Shown here: positions 8,591-17,309 of the stretch, in pieces
Layout: the number at the start of each line of letters is the position of its first letter
Numbering within the stretch: position 1 is the stretch's first letter
Source: Halothece sp. PCC 7418
GTDB taxonomy: Bacteria > Cyanobacteriota > Cyanobacteriia > Cyanobacteriales > Rubidibacteraceae
Length of the DNA stretch: 64,000 nt
Assembly: GCF_000317635.1 (NCBI RefSeq)
Contig: NC_019779.1
Span: 1,116,001-1,180,000, forward strand
Reading direction: 5' to 3'
Translations under genes and position numbers: made by a program
Notes under the pieces: generated by a model
What the model saw: the letters and a program-made list of their open reading frames with translations, nothing else
Database searches by the model: none
Told to the model about the DNA's origin: nothing

Positions 8591-8974
8591 TTTTATTGCT
8601 CGCGGTGGAGACTCCCTATCCCCCTGATCTCCCTCATCGAGAGAGGAGGGTAGAGAGAGGAAACCGCGCCTCCTAGTAATTTGCTAAACTGAGGGCACTT
8701 ATTCTGACAAAAGAGCTTAAATTACCCTCTGCGGAGCAATGTCCTCACTTTCACCCTCGTGCTGATTTCATCAAGCTCATTCCCCGGACAAGCATCAAGA
8801 GTATTATCATCCCTCTTTTAACAGTTTTACTGTACAATAAACTCCGAGGTTTTATTGTTCATTATTAACGATTGTAAACTGGACGCATTCTAGCATCATT
8901 GCTGTTCTGATCTCCCCCCACTGCAATCAATCTGTCGCTAACCTTAACCATTGCATTTTAGCAAGAGGAGAATA
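8591..8974. other. Intergenic region between divergent GH57 and purN genes
   Basis: About 380 bases with no credible gene. It must hold both divergent promoters; a weak candidate for purN is the AT-rich stretch around 8850-8880. No hairpin or repeat stands out. Confidence 0.5.
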
Positions 8975-9619
8975 TTGATTTTGACGGACTCGGTAATTAT
9001 TTCCCCAGAGGGAATTGATGGTCAGTTATCGCATCCCGTATCGTTAGCCGTGATGGCATCGGGGAAAGGAAGTAATTTTGTTGCGATTGCCAGCGCGATC
9101 GCGCAAGGACAACTGAACGCAGAGATCAAGGTCGTTATTTACAATCAGCCTCAAGCACCAGTGCGGGAAAAAGCTGAACAGTTTGGCGTTCCCGCAATTC
9201 TCTGTAACCATCGCGACTATCCGACGCGAGAAGCATTTGATCAGGTTTTAGTAGAAACCTTAAAAGCCCAGGAAGTGGATTGGGTGATTATGGCGGGTTG
9301 GATGCGAGTGGTGACCCCAGTGTTAATTAAGGCTTTTCCTGATCGATTGATTAATATTCACCCGAGTTTACTCCCCAGTTTTAAGGGTCTTAATGGGGTG
9401 GAACAAGCCTTAGCAGCAGGGGTGAAAATTGCGGGTTGTACGGTGCATTTAGTGCGCCCAGAAGTGGATAGTGGTCCGATTCTGATGCAAGCTGCGGTTC
9501 CCGTTTTAGAAGAGGATACCCCCGAAACCCTGCACCAACGAATTCAAGTACAAGAACATAAAATTCTTCCCCGCGCGATCGCGATCGCGGCTGACAAGGA
9601 AGAAAAACGCCGTTCATAG
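8975..9619 (+). CDS. purN: Phosphoribosylglycinamide formyltransferase, folate-dependent
   Basis: PurN transfers a formyl group from 10-formyltetrahydrofolate to GAR in purine synthesis. The sequence shows the 'MASGKGSNF' phosphate-binding loop, the catalytic Asn/His motif 'INIHPSLLPSFKG' and the Asp of 'HLVRPEVDSGPIL'. The frame extends upstream to a TTG at 8951, but the strong ribosome-binding site AAGAGGAG (8963-8970) favours TTG at 8975 or 8981, and I chose 8975. Either way the enzyme starts with TTG. It is followed 44 bases later by the YciI-like gene on the same strand. Confidence 0.92.
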   Translation: MILTDSVIISPEGIDGQLSHPVSLAVMASGKGSNFVAIASAIAQGQLNAEIKVVIYNQPQAPVREKAEQFGVPAILCNHRDYPTREAFDQVLVETLKAQEVDWVIMAGWMRVVTPVLIKAFPDRLINIHPSLLPSFKGLNGVEQALAAGVKIAGCTVHLVRPEVDSGPILMQAAVPVLEEDTPETLHQRIQVQEHKILPRAIAIAADKEEKRRS

Positions 9620-9663
9620 TACAATCAAATCGGTATGAAATGTCAATATCATCGATTGTCTAA

Positions 9664-9930
9664 ATGCCCTTATTTGTCAAAATTGAAAAAGGAATCGTTG
9701 AAAAACCCATTTTTGATCAATATGTTCCCGCTCATATTGACTATGTTAAACAGTTAGTCACTCAAGGATACAAAGCCCGCAGTGGCTATTGGGGAGACTT
9801 TGGTGGCGGGATGCTCTTATTTGAAGCGGATAGCTTAGAAGAAGCGCAAAAAATTGTTGAGAATGACCCACTGGTCAAAAATGACTGTGTGACTTATGAA
9901 CTCCATGAATGGTGTATTGTTGTGGAATAG
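9664..9930 (+). CDS. YciI family protein
   Basis: This 88-residue protein has the ferredoxin-like alpha/beta fold pattern of YciI/YCII proteins, with the conserved His in 'VPAHIDYVKQL', a glycine-rich turn ('GYWGDFGGGMLLFEA') and the segment 'SLEEAQKIVENDPLV'. Members are small cytoplasmic proteins of unclear function, some thought to be dehydrochlorinase- or lyase-like. It lies 44 bases after purN and may be cotranscribed. The specific reaction is unknown. Confidence 0.82.
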   Translation: MPLFVKIEKGIVEKPIFDQYVPAHIDYVKQLVTQGYKARSGYWGDFGGGMLLFEADSLEEAQKIVENDPLVKNDCVTYELHEWCIVVE

Positions 9931-9966
9931 TCGCCATTACGAAGAGTTTTATGTTATTCTTTAATT

Positions 9967-10061
9967 GATCCGGGATAGCGCGATTGTGACGCCCGAACCT
10001 TGTCAGGACCGGAAGGTAGCAGCAATAAGGGATGCTCACAATAGGCGCTAGACTCCGGGTC
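9967..10061 (+). ncRNA. ffs: Signal recognition particle RNA, small bacterial type
   Basis: The conserved SRP domain loop is present (TCAGGACCGGAAGGTAGCAG at 10003-10022), binding Ffh. The 5' arm (GATCCGGGATAGCGC) pairs with the 3' arm (GGCGCTAGACTCCGGGTC), giving the long hairpin of 4.5S-type RNA. A T-run at 10062-10069 ends the transcript. Ends are approximate. FtsY, the SRP receptor, is encoded at 48530 in the same window. Confidence 0.93.
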
Positions 10062-10138
10062 TTTTTTTTGATTAACGACTATATAGCAAAAGTCCAGGAG
10101 TTAACCCCCCATCCGATGTGGATTGAGGGAAGAGGATC

Positions 10139-10270
10139 TTAATCTTCGTGATCTTCAAAGGGATCGCTTAACTCCGCAGACGGGGGGCCAAAAGAGAGAT
10201 AGAGAGAATAACCTGTTACTGCGAGGACAACCGCTGCGATCGAAATACTAATTAGTGTTGCAGATTCCAT
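10139..10270 (-). CDS. psbN: Photosystem II assembly protein PsbN
   Basis: The 43-residue product begins MESATLISISIAAVV, has one membrane helix, and ends with the family tail 'DPFEDHED'. PsbN helps photosystem II repair and early assembly in the thylakoid. The frame extends upstream to 10333, but the conserved start is the ATG at 10270. It is divergent from psbH at 10425, the classic cyanobacterial and plastid arrangement. Confidence 0.96.
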   Translation of the reverse strand: MESATLISISIAAVVLAVTGYSLYLSFGPPSAELSDPFEDHED

Positions 10271-10424
10271 AGTGATCATAAATTTAGGAGAACTGTTGTT
10301 TACAATTGTACATATTTTTCCCAGAACTTCCACCTCGCATCGAGGGAAACTGGCGGGAAACCGCGAAGTAAGGCTGGAAGTATGTCAAAATTAGGAAAAG
10401 TAGATTAACATTCAAGATTTAGGT

Positions 10425-10628
10425 ATGGCACAGCGAACTCGGTTAGGAAATCTTCTCAAACCCTTAAACTCAGAATATGGGAAAGTTGCTCCAGGTTGGG
10501 GAACAACTCCTCTGATGGCGGTCTTTATGGGACTGTTCTTTGTCTTTTTACTGATTATTCTGCAAATTTATAATTCTTCTCTCCTAATTGAAGGATTTGA
10601 TGTGGATTGGAGAAATCTTAGTCAGTAA
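10425..10628 (+). CDS. psbH: Photosystem II reaction centre protein H
   Basis: PsbH is a 67-residue single-span subunit of photosystem II. The sequence matches over its length: basic N-terminus ('[20 protein letters not shown]'), the 'PGWGTTPLM' turn, one membrane helix and the lumenal tail 'LIEGFDVDW'. psbN lies on the opposite strand upstream and a strong terminator follows 30 bases after the stop. psbB and psbT are not adjacent. Confidence 0.97.
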   Translation: MAQRTRLGNLLKPLNSEYGKVAPGWGTTPLMAVFMGLFFVFLLIILQIYNSSLLIEGFDVDWRNLSQ

Positions 10629-10657
10629 GACTGATTAGCGCAATCCTGATTCAAAGT

Positions 10658-10684
10658 AAACCCGGAACTCTGCCGGGTTTTTTT
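10658..10684 (+). terminator. Rho-independent terminator after psbH
   Basis: AAACCCGG (10658-10665) and CCGGGTTT (10673-10680) form a perfect 8-bp stem with a 7-base loop followed by further Ts. It sits between psbH and the convergent Pmp3-family gene. Confidence 0.9.
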
Positions 10685-10688
10685 GTCT

Positions 10689-10850
10689 TTACTTTTTCGC
10701 AATGACCCATACCGCGTGGATCAGACCAGGAATGTATCCCAAAAGCGTCAGTAGAATATTCAGCCAAAACTGTCCACCAAAACCAACTTGGAGGAATACC
10801 CCTAAAGGAGGGATAATAACAGATAAAATAATTCGGATAACGTCAGCCAT
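10689..10850 (-). CDS. Pmp3/YqaE (UPF0057) family small membrane protein
   Basis: A 53-residue gene reads from ATG 10850 to TAA at 10689. It has two hydrophobic helices in the Pmp3 pattern: 'ILSVIIPPLGVFLQVG' and 'WLNILLTLLGYIPGLIHAV', ending 'WVIAKK'. Pmp3 proteins are tiny proteolipids of the cytoplasmic membrane, induced by salt, cold or membrane stress, that help keep the membrane potential. That would suit a salt-tolerant cell, though its regulation cannot be read here. It converges on psbH. Confidence 0.88.
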   Translation of the reverse strand: MADVIRIILSVIIPPLGVFLQVGFGGQFWLNILLTLLGYIPGLIHAVWVIAKK

Positions 10851-10880
10851 TGTCTTTCCTTTCTTGAGACTGTTTATGTT

Positions 10881-11129
10881 TTGACACTCCCCTTCCTACG
10901 CTTCGCGCTTTGGAAGGGGATTCTTCGTTCTGCGAGGGCCCTTGCTTTAGCAGGACTTGTGAGGACACGGATGCGGAACTTGGTTTCGCACATGGTTAAG
11001 CTGATTAAAGTAGCTGAAACCATGATAGCATAAATAGGTAGAGTTTGTTAAGATCAACTGGAGCTTTAGTTCATCATGCACGCTTAACTCGCCTTATATC
11101 CCTGCTCTAAAGAGACAGGGTTTTACGGC
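10881..11129 (-). mobile_element. Solo IS200/IS605-like element remnant without transposase
   Basis: On the minus strand the element begins near the hairpin at 11100-11120 (CCCTG and CTCT arms pairing with AGAG and CAGGG, enclosed by CGCC and GGCG) and ends with the hairpin at 10888-10920 (TCCCCTTCC pairing with GGAAGGGGA) followed by GTCAA at 10881-10885. The right end has the same layout as the end of the TnpB element at 41621: hairpin, GAGT, then GTCAA. The interior of about 170 bases has no tnpA or tnpB frame, so this is a deletion derivative or a non-autonomous palindrome-associated element. Its left end lies inside the 3' end of wecB. Confidence 0.65.
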
Positions 11130-12240
11130 GATCAAGATAACGTTCAATAATACTGACAATCCGTTCTGCTGCTTGACCATCCCCAAACGGATTAATTGCC
11201 ATTGCCATGCGTTGATAAACATCAGGATTGCTTAATAACTCAGTTGCCGAGTGCAAAATTCGCTGAGGATCAGTCCCCACTAAACGGGCTGTTCCTGCTG
11301 TTACCGCTTCTGTCCGTTCTGTATTGTCCCGCAAGACTAAAACAGGTTTTCCTAAACTCGGGGCTTCTTCTTGTAGTCCTCCTGAATCCGTTAATAAGAG
11401 ATAACAGCGTTGCATTGCTCCCACTAGTTGGGAGTAGTCTAAAGGTTCAGTCAAAAATACGCGAGGGTGATTCCCTAAAGCGGTTTGAATAGGTTGGCGA
11501 ACAGTTGGGTTGCGATGAAGGGGAAGTAATAGGGCGGTGTCTGGAAACTTATCTAAAATTAGTTGTAAGCCTTCAATAATCTGAGTTAGAGGTTTACCCC
11601 AATTTTCTCGTCGGTGAACCGTTGTCAATAACACGCGGTAATGATTCCAGTTTAAATCGGGGATATGGCAGGGAGGATGACGTTGCGCCATGGTTAAGAG
11701 AGCATCAATGACAGTATTGCCCGTGAGATGAATTTCTCCAATCACTCCCGAATTTTCTAAATTTTTGACGGCAGCTTCTGTGGGAGCAAAATTCAATTGC
11801 GCTAGTTGACCAATGAGACGACGGTTCGCTTCTTCTGGATAGGGATTATATAAATGATGAGAGCGCAACCCGGCTTCAACGTGAGCGGTAGGAATTTGCT
11901 GATAAAAAGCTGCTAGTGTGGCAGCAAAGGCAGTTGTGGTATCTCCTTGGACAATCACTAGGTTGGGCTGGATTTGGGTGAAGAGTTTTTCCAGCCCTTT
12001 TAAGCTGCGACAGGTAATGTCACTGAGGGTTTGTTCCGCTTGCATGATCTGCAAATCATGGTCGGCTTCGAGGTGAAATAAATTCATCACCTGAGCCACC
12101 ATTTCTCGATGTTGTCCCGTGAGAATAACAGAGGTTTTCAGTTGGGAGGAACGTTGACATTGCTGAATAATCGGAGCCAGTTTAATCGCTTCCGGTCGCG
12201 TTCCTAGGGTGATGCAGACCGTACCAGAGTCAACGTTCAT
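11107..12240 (-). CDS. wecB: UDP-N-acetylglucosamine 2-epimerase, non-hydrolysing
   Basis: WecB interconverts UDP-GlcNAc and UDP-ManNAc for surface polysaccharide synthesis. Signatures are 'CITLGTRPEAIKLAPII', 'GDTTTAFAATLAAFY', 'HVEAGLRSHHLYNPYPEE', 'TVHRRENWGKPL' and 'LTDSGGLQEEAPSLGKPVL'. ATG 12240 is preceded by GGGGGA at good spacing, so I prefer it to a GTG at 12276; this gives 377 residues, the usual size. The last residues (KTLSL) and the stop codon lie inside the hairpin end of the neighbouring mobile-element remnant, so the insertion replaced the original C-terminus without visibly damaging the catalytic fold. Confidence 0.93.
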   Translation of the reverse strand: MNVDSGTVCITLGTRPEAIKLAPIIQQCQRSSQLKTSVILTGQHREMVAQVMNLFHLEADHDLQIMQAEQTLSDITCRSLKGLEKLFTQIQPNLVIVQGDTTTAFAATLAAFYQQIPTAHVEAGLRSHHLYNPYPEEANRRLIGQLAQLNFAPTEAAVKNLENSGVIGEIHLTGNTVIDALLTMAQRHPPCHIPDLNWNHYRVLLTTVHRRENWGKPLTQIIEGLQLILDKFPDTALLLPLHRNPTVRQPIQTALGNHPRVFLTEPLDYSQLVGAMQRCYLLLTDSGGLQEEAPSLGKPVLVLRDNTERTEAVTAGTARLVGTDPQRILHSATELLSNPDVYQRMAMAINPFGDGQAAERIVSIIERYLDRRKTLSL

Positions 12241-12345
12241 GCAAATCCCCCAATGACATTTGACAGTAGAGAACACTCATGAAATTGCCTGACCCAAAAT
12301 GAGGTATAAGGGGAGTTTAGCATAAGTCGAATGTCCTCCCAATGC

Positions 12346-13101
12346 TTACTGATGGATTTTGCCAAAACGCCGATCGCGCTGTTGATAAGATTGCAAGGCT
12401 TGATGAAAGGCAGCGCGGTCAAAATCGGGCCATAAGGTATCTGTAACATAGATTTCTGCATACGCCAACTGCCAGAGTAAGAAGTTACTCAAGCGCATTT
12501 CGCCACTGGTGCGAATTAACAAATCGGGATCGGGTAAGTCGGCGGTGTAAAGGTGTTGGGCAAATAATTCTTCATTCACTTGCTCTGGGGTAATTTCTCC
12601 CTTTTGCACTTCTTGCGCGATCGCGCGACAGGCGGAAATAATTTCTTGTCTTCCGCCATAGTTGGTCGCCACAGTAAATTCAATCCCCGTATTGTCTGCA
12701 GTTTGTGCCATCGCTTGCGCGATCGCGCTTTGTAAAGACTCGGGAAGAGCAATTAAATTACCCACAAAGCGAATCCGCACCTGTTCGGTCATCATTTCCG
12801 CTAATTCTCGCTGTAAGACCCGCTCAAACAAGGTCATCAAAAAATCCACTTCTTCCGACGGTCGCCCCCAATTTTCCGTTGAGAAAGCATAAGCCGTCAA
12901 ACCACCAATCCCCCAATCTCGACAACATCGCAGCAACCCTTTCAGCGCATCCACCCCTTTGCGGTGTCCCATTACTCTAGGAAAGCCCCTTTGTCTTGCC
13001 CAACGACCATTACCATCCATAATCACCGCCACTTGCTTCGGGAGACGATTGGCATCTAAATCGGGGGGAAGTTGTTGTAAGAGAGAGGGCTGAGTAGTCA
13101 T
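12346..13101 (-). CDS. uppS: Isoprenyl transferase (undecaprenyl diphosphate synthase)
   Basis: This cis-prenyltransferase makes the C55 lipid carrier for peptidoglycan and glycan export. The 251-residue protein shows the signature '[16 protein letters not shown]' with the catalytic Asp, '[10 protein letters not shown]', '[11 protein letters not shown]' and the C-terminal '[19 protein letters not shown]'. Its start overlaps the stop of cdaA by four bases (ATGA type), so the two are translationally coupled. The order lysA, cdaA, uppS is common in cyanobacteria. Confidence 0.96.
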   Translation of the reverse strand: MTTQPSLLQQLPPDLDANRLPKQVAVIMDGNGRWARQRGFPRVMGHRKGVDALKGLLRCCRDWGIGGLTAYAFSTENWGRPSEEVDFLMTLFERVLQRELAEMMTEQVRIRFVGNLIALPESLQSAIAQAMAQTADNTGIEFTVATNYGGRQEIISACRAIAQEVQKGEITPEQVNEELFAQHLYTADLPDPDLLIRTSGEMRLSNFLLWQLAYAEIYVTDTLWPDFDRAAFHQALQSYQQRDRRFGKIHQ

Positions 13102-14033
13102 TTTTTACGGTGAGACTTCGGTGATAAAAGACGAAAACTGCGCTTTAAGAGAACTTTTCCCTGTGAGCCAATTTCACGGGTCAGGCGACCAAAATCTTGA
13201 GCCACCGTTTCCCGTTCCACAGTCGGTGAAAATCTCAATTCTAACAACTCTCGCAGTCGGCTTCGTGTCAGGGGGCGTTGTAACGTCCCTTGTTCTGCAA
13301 GAGAGATCGATCCCGTTTCTTCAGAAACGACAATACACAAACAATCTGAGATGCGTTCAGTCATCCCGATCGCAGCGCGATGGCGAGTTCCCAATTGCCG
13401 AGACAAACTTTTCTCGGTTAACGGTAAAATTACTGCTGCTGCAGCAATGCGCGATCCCCGCAAAATGACCGCCCCATCATGTAAAGCGGTTGTGGTTTGA
13501 AACAAGGTTTGAATCAACTCACTGGAAATCTCGGCATTCAAGGTCACCCCAGGACTTCTAAACTGACTGGGATCAATGGGTTCATTGGTTTCTAACAATA
13601 ACAAAGCCCCAATCCGTTTTTGCGATAGTTCTCGCACTGCATCCAAAATTTGATCCAAAACATTATCAGGTTGGAGCTTATCATTACTTGAGGACGGAAA
13701 CAATTGCCGTAACTCACCGCGTCCGAGTTGTTCCAAAAACCGACGAAACTCAGATTGTAAAATCACAACAATCCCCACCGCAGAGCCAATCAACATTTTT
13801 TCTAACACAAATTGCAATAACTGGAGTTGAAGCAATTGGCTGAGATAAATTGTGACCAGCAATGTCGCCACCAGAATGATAAATCCCTGAATGATCCAAC
13901 GAGTTCGGCTTTGCGGTTCTCCTAATAAACGGATGACCACATAAACTAAGATAACAACGAGAACAACATCAAAAACAGAAATTAACCAACTGGGAAACCA
14001 AGAAAGAAAATCGGATAAGCCTGGGGAGGGCAT
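13098..14033 (-). CDS. cdaA: Diadenylate cyclase CdaA (c-di-AMP synthase)
   Basis: CdaA condenses two ATP into cyclic di-AMP, a second messenger tied to potassium, osmotic and night-time control in cyanobacteria. Three N-terminal membrane helices (about residues 12-90) precede the DAC domain, which has the catalytic '[10 protein letters not shown]' and '[12 protein letters not shown]' motifs. Length is 311 residues; heterotrophic CdaA is nearer 270, the extra part being a basic C-terminal tail. The start is the ATG at 14033. It is coupled to uppS by a 4-base overlap. Confidence 0.94.
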   Translation of the reverse strand: MPSPGLSDFLSWFPSWLISVFDVVLVVILVYVVIRLLGEPQSRTRWIIQGFIILVATLLVTIYLSQLLQLQLLQFVLEKMLIGSAVGIVVILQSEFRRFLEQLGRGELRQLFPSSSNDKLQPDNVLDQILDAVRELSQKRIGALLLLETNEPIDPSQFRSPGVTLNAEISSELIQTLFQTTTALHDGAVILRGSRIAAAAVILPLTEKSLSRQLGTRHRAAIGMTERISDCLCIVVSEETGSISLAEQGTLQRPLTRSRLRELLELRFSPTVERETVAQDFGRLTREIGSQGKVLLKRSFRLLSPKSHRKK

Positions 14034-14131
14034 TGTTGTGTAGAACAGACAAGAAACAATGGACAGTCAACAACGAACAATTAACAATTGTTATTCGTTA
14101 AGAGTATTCGTACAAAACAAACAACAAATGA

Positions 14132-15517
14132 TCAACTATCAATTGTATTGAGTCTTGACGGTAAATTATCCTGACTAATTAAATCCTGATAGGTTTCACG
14201 ATTAATAATGACATCCGCTTCTCCCTCATGGACTAACACCATTGCGGGACGCAGTAGGCGATTATAATTGGAAGCCATGCTATACCCATAAGCCCCCGTA
14301 CTCATCACCACAAGGGTATCTCCAGCACTGGTTTCAGGAAGTTCTGCTTCTTTAATCACCACATCCCCTGACTCACAATGTTTTCCAGCAACTGTCACCG
14401 TTTCACTTGTGGATTGAGACATTTTATTTGCCAAAACCGAGCGATAGACAGATTCATAAGTGATGGGACGAGCATTATCGGACATTCCGCCATCCACAGC
14501 AATGTAGGTTCTGATTTCGGGAACTTGTTTACGCGCACCCACAGTATAAGCCGTCACTCCTGTTGTTCCCACTAACGAGCGACCCGGTTCACAAATTAAT
14601 TTTGGGGGAGAAACTTGCGCTTCCGAACAAGCTGCATCCACCGCTTTTGCAACCGTTGCTGTCCATTCACTAATACTCGGGGGATCATCCGCTTCTGTGT
14701 AACGAATCCCTAAACCACCACCAACATTTAATTCTCGGGCAGGTAAACCTAACTCTTGTGCTGTTTTCAGCCACTTCACTAAGACTCCCCCTAAATCTTG
14801 ATGCGGTTGACGCTCAAAAATTTGAGACCCAATGTGAGCGTGAACCCCAACAAAATCTAATGCAGGTGTTTTTACTAAGAAATCCAAGACTTCCGCCACC
14901 TGATTGGGATCAAAGCCAAACTTGCTATCAAGGTGTCCCGTGCGAATATACTCATGAGTATGACATTCAATGCCTGGGGTGATCCGTAGCATGACACGAG
15001 GGGATTTGCTCGTCGCTAACTCGGCTAAGGTTTGCAACTCTAACCAGTTATCGGCAACAATAGTACAATCTGCTGCGATCGCTTCTTCTAGTTCAGCACG
15101 AGATTTGTTATTGCCATGAAAATAAATGGTTTTTGGGTTGACCCCAGCTTGTAAGGCGGTATAAAGTTCTCCCCCAGAAGCCACATCAATCCCTAAACCT
15201 TCACTGGCGACAAGGGCGCAAATCGCAAGACAATTGAGAGCTTTAGACGCATAAATGACTAAGGACTCTCCTGAGTAATTATTTTTTAATCCATCTCGAT
15301 ACTGACGACAAGCGGTGCGGATACTAGATTCATCCATAATGTAAAGCGGAGACCCGAATTCTTTCACTAATTCGGTCACATCACAACCGCCAATTTCTAA
15401 ATGATCTTGAGCGTTAATCTTTGCGGTGAGGGGGAGGAGGGACTGGTTGGGAGAATCAGTAATTTCTTTGAGAAAATGGCTTCCTGTGGGCTGTTGCGTC
15501 GTTTCTGTTAACACCAT
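14132..15517 (-). CDS. lysA: Diaminopimelate decarboxylase
   Basis: LysA removes CO2 from meso-diaminopimelate to give lysine, using pyridoxal phosphate. The PLP lysine lies in 'LVIYASKALNCLAI'; other hallmarks are 'FHGNNKSRAEL', 'HIGSQIFE', 'ELNVGGGLGIRY', 'CEPGRSLVG' and the active-site Cys in 'GKHCESGDVV'. At 461 residues it is normal for cyanobacteria, which carry an N-terminal extension. The start is the ATG at 15517. It lies 98 bases upstream of cdaA on the same strand. Confidence 0.96.
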   Translation of the reverse strand: MVLTETTQQPTGSHFLKEITDSPNQSLLPLTAKINAQDHLEIGGCDVTELVKEFGSPLYIMDESSIRTACRQYRDGLKNNYSGESLVIYASKALNCLAICALVASEGLGIDVASGGELYTALQAGVNPKTIYFHGNNKSRAELEEAIAADCTIVADNWLELQTLAELATSKSPRVMLRITPGIECHTHEYIRTGHLDSKFGFDPNQVAEVLDFLVKTPALDFVGVHAHIGSQIFERQPHQDLGGVLVKWLKTAQELGLPARELNVGGGLGIRYTEADDPPSISEWTATVAKAVDAACSEAQVSPPKLICEPGRSLVGTTGVTAYTVGARKQVPEIRTYIAVDGGMSDNARPITYESVYRSVLANKMSQSTSETVTVAGKHCESGDVVIKEAELPETSAGDTLVVMSTGAYGYSMASNYNRLLRPAMVLVHEGEADVIINRETYQDLISQDNLPSRLNTIDS

Positions 15518-15584
15518 ACTTAATCTTTAATCTTGAGAATTTTAAAAGCAGTCACCTTCCCATTATCTCGATTGATTGCCCAAA

Positions 15585-15651
15585 CAGCAAAAAGGTCACC
15601 GTTTAACAAGATAACTTACTAGACCAGCAAATCACCCTGCTAAGCAGCGAC
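15585..15651 (-). terminator. Possible terminator after cpcG
   Basis: On the minus strand GGGTCGCTG can pair with CGGTGACC (two G-U pairs), enclosing a long loop with its own CTGCTTAGCAG palindrome, and is followed by TTTTTG. The long loop makes this uncertain. Confidence 0.4.
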
Positions 15652-15695
15652 CCTTTCTTTTCTCCTAGTGGAGATGAAATTAGCAATCTCTGAAT

Positions 15696-16460
15696 TTAGC
15701 CGACCTTACGATAAGGAACTTTCTTGTCGTAGTCAATGTTCATTGCAGAGACTTTTGGTAAAGGATTCCCTTTCGCACTGCTGAGACTACGAGCAACATT
15801 TAAGTACGCACTGGGATCGCCCGCTTGGGGTTGCTTTTCTTGGGGAGTAAAGCGACGGACTTGATTTTGCCAAACAATTTGAGGGAAGCCCAATTGTTGA
15901 CGGTGGTAAGCCCCATAGCGAGGAGTTTTGAGATTAAAGGGAGTTTCTCCTTCATCTTTTTGAGGTAGTACGCGACGACGTTGAAAAGGAACAGTATCTT
16001 CACCAAAGCTGTTGAGATACTCTTCACTATTGAGTAAGTCTTCAACGAAGCCGTTAACGCCTTTTGTTGCAACGACAATCGACCAAGCAATTTTTTCTTG
16101 TTCGTTGTAAACATCGCGTCCTAAAGCCCGTTGTACACAGAGTTCCACAAAGCGATAGTTGCTATTGGGTTCGTAGTTCAGACGGCGGAAAGCATCAGAG
16201 GTTAATAATCCACGGATAAAGTCTCTAACGCTAATTTGACCATAACGCAGTTGCGATTCCAGAAAACGCTGACGGTTACTCGTGAGCATTTGGTGTTCGC
16301 TAAAGATTTGGCGATACGCAGCCCAGATAATGGCTTGTGCATCTTCCTCGGAATTCATCATCCCGGGGGTTGGTTGAATTTGTTCTTCACTGGGGACTTC
16401 ATATCCTTCTACGCGCTGATTTTGGCTAGAAGGGATATAGTTCAACAAAGGTAAGGACAC
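15696..16460 (-). CDS. cpcG: Phycobilisome rod-core linker polypeptide CpcG
   Basis: CpcG joins phycocyanin rods to the allophycocyanin core. The 254-residue protein begins '[20 protein letters not shown]' and carries one Pfam phycobilisome linker domain (about residues 15-175: '[20 protein letters not shown]', '[20 protein letters not shown]', '[20 protein letters not shown]'). There is no hydrophobic C-terminal segment, so it resembles CpcG1 rather than the photosystem I-associated CpcG2/CpcL. The start is GTG at 16460 behind a strong AGGAGG site. It is monocistronic; the other cpc genes are elsewhere. Confidence 0.95.
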   Translation of the reverse strand: MSLPLLNYIPSSQNQRVEGYEVPSEEQIQPTPGMMNSEEDAQAIIWAAYRQIFSEHQMLTSNRQRFLESQLRYGQISVRDFIRGLLTSDAFRRLNYEPNSNYRFVELCVQRALGRDVYNEQEKIAWSIVVATKGVNGFVEDLLNSEEYLNSFGEDTVPFQRRRVLPQKDEGETPFNLKTPRYGAYHRQQLGFPQIVWQNQVRRFTPQEKQPQAGDPSAYLNVARSLSSAKGNPLPKVSAMNIDYDKKVPYRKVG

Positions 16461-16638
16461 GCCCTGAACCTCCTTATACTAATTTTTTCAAAAGTTTATC
16501 CTTGATCATACGTGACTGTGGCGATAAAAACTCAGAAATCTTATAACTTCTTACCAATTTGTTACTAAATCATTGACAGTTACTAATTGACAGTTGACAA
16601 TCAGAGGGTTATATGCAGTAACGGTAAAGCAATCAATA

Positions 16639-17289
16639 ATGAGCAAACCAGCAACTAGCATTCCTCCCCTTGAAAACGGCGATCGCGCCACCCGCCCTAA
16701 TTTTGAGTATCGCTACACACACGCTAAAAGTGATCAAAAAGCAGAACTGATTGAAGGAATTGTTTATTTGATGGCTTCTCCCCTACGCTTTCAGCAGCAC
16801 GCTGAACCTCATGCTAAGATTATGGGCTGGTTGACAACATATCAAGTGGCACAACCTCAAGTTAGAATCGGAATTGAACCCACAGTTCGCCTCGACTTAG
16901 AAAATGAACCTCGTCCTGATGCGGTACTTTTCTGGGAACCAAATGCAGGAGGACAAGCGAAACTCAGCGAAGATGACTATATTGAAGGCGCACCAGAACT
17001 GATTGTTGAAATTGCTGCGAGTAGTTCTGCAATTGATTTATATGATAAGAAACGGGCTTACCAACGCAATGGGGTCAAAGAGTATTTAGTCTGGTGTATC
17101 TACGAGAATACCTTCTACTGGTTTAGTTTAGAAGGAGGAGAATATATCACCCAACAACCCGATGAACAGGGAATTATTAAAAGCAAAGTGTTTTCGGGAC
17201 TCTGGTTAGCAGTGAATGAACTCCTCGCGGGAAATATGAGTGCCGTTTTAGATACCTTAAACCAAGGGAAGCAAGACAGCCATGACTAA
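16639..17289 (+). CDS. Uma2 family (DUF820) endonuclease-like protein
   Basis: Uma2/DUF820 proteins have a PD-(D/E)xK-like fold and are very abundant in cyanobacteria; the biological role is mostly unknown. This copy shows 'KAELIEGIVYLMASPL', 'DLENEPRPDAVLFWEP', 'GAPELIVEIAASSSAIDLYDKK' and 'YQRNGVKEYLVW', which hold the expected Asp, Glu and Lys positions, so it looks intact at 216 residues. I chose the ATG at 16639; a TTG at 16594 in the same frame would add 15 residues. It stands alone between cpcG and recF. Confidence 0.85.
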   Translation: MSKPATSIPPLENGDRATRPNFEYRYTHAKSDQKAELIEGIVYLMASPLRFQQHAEPHAKIMGWLTTYQVAQPQVRIGIEPTVRLDLENEPRPDAVLFWEPNAGGQAKLSEDDYIEGAPELIVEIAASSSAIDLYDKKRAYQRNGVKEYLVWCIYENTFYWFSLEGGEYITQQPDEQGIIKSKVFSGLWLAVNELLAGNMSAVLDTLNQGKQDSHD

Positions 17290-17309
17290 AGAGAAGACTT
17301 GGTTAGATT

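Noticed and set aside
10702-10884. A 60-codon plus-strand frame after psbH
   Set aside because: It is the antisense of the Pmp3-family gene on the minus strand, which has the clear family pattern.
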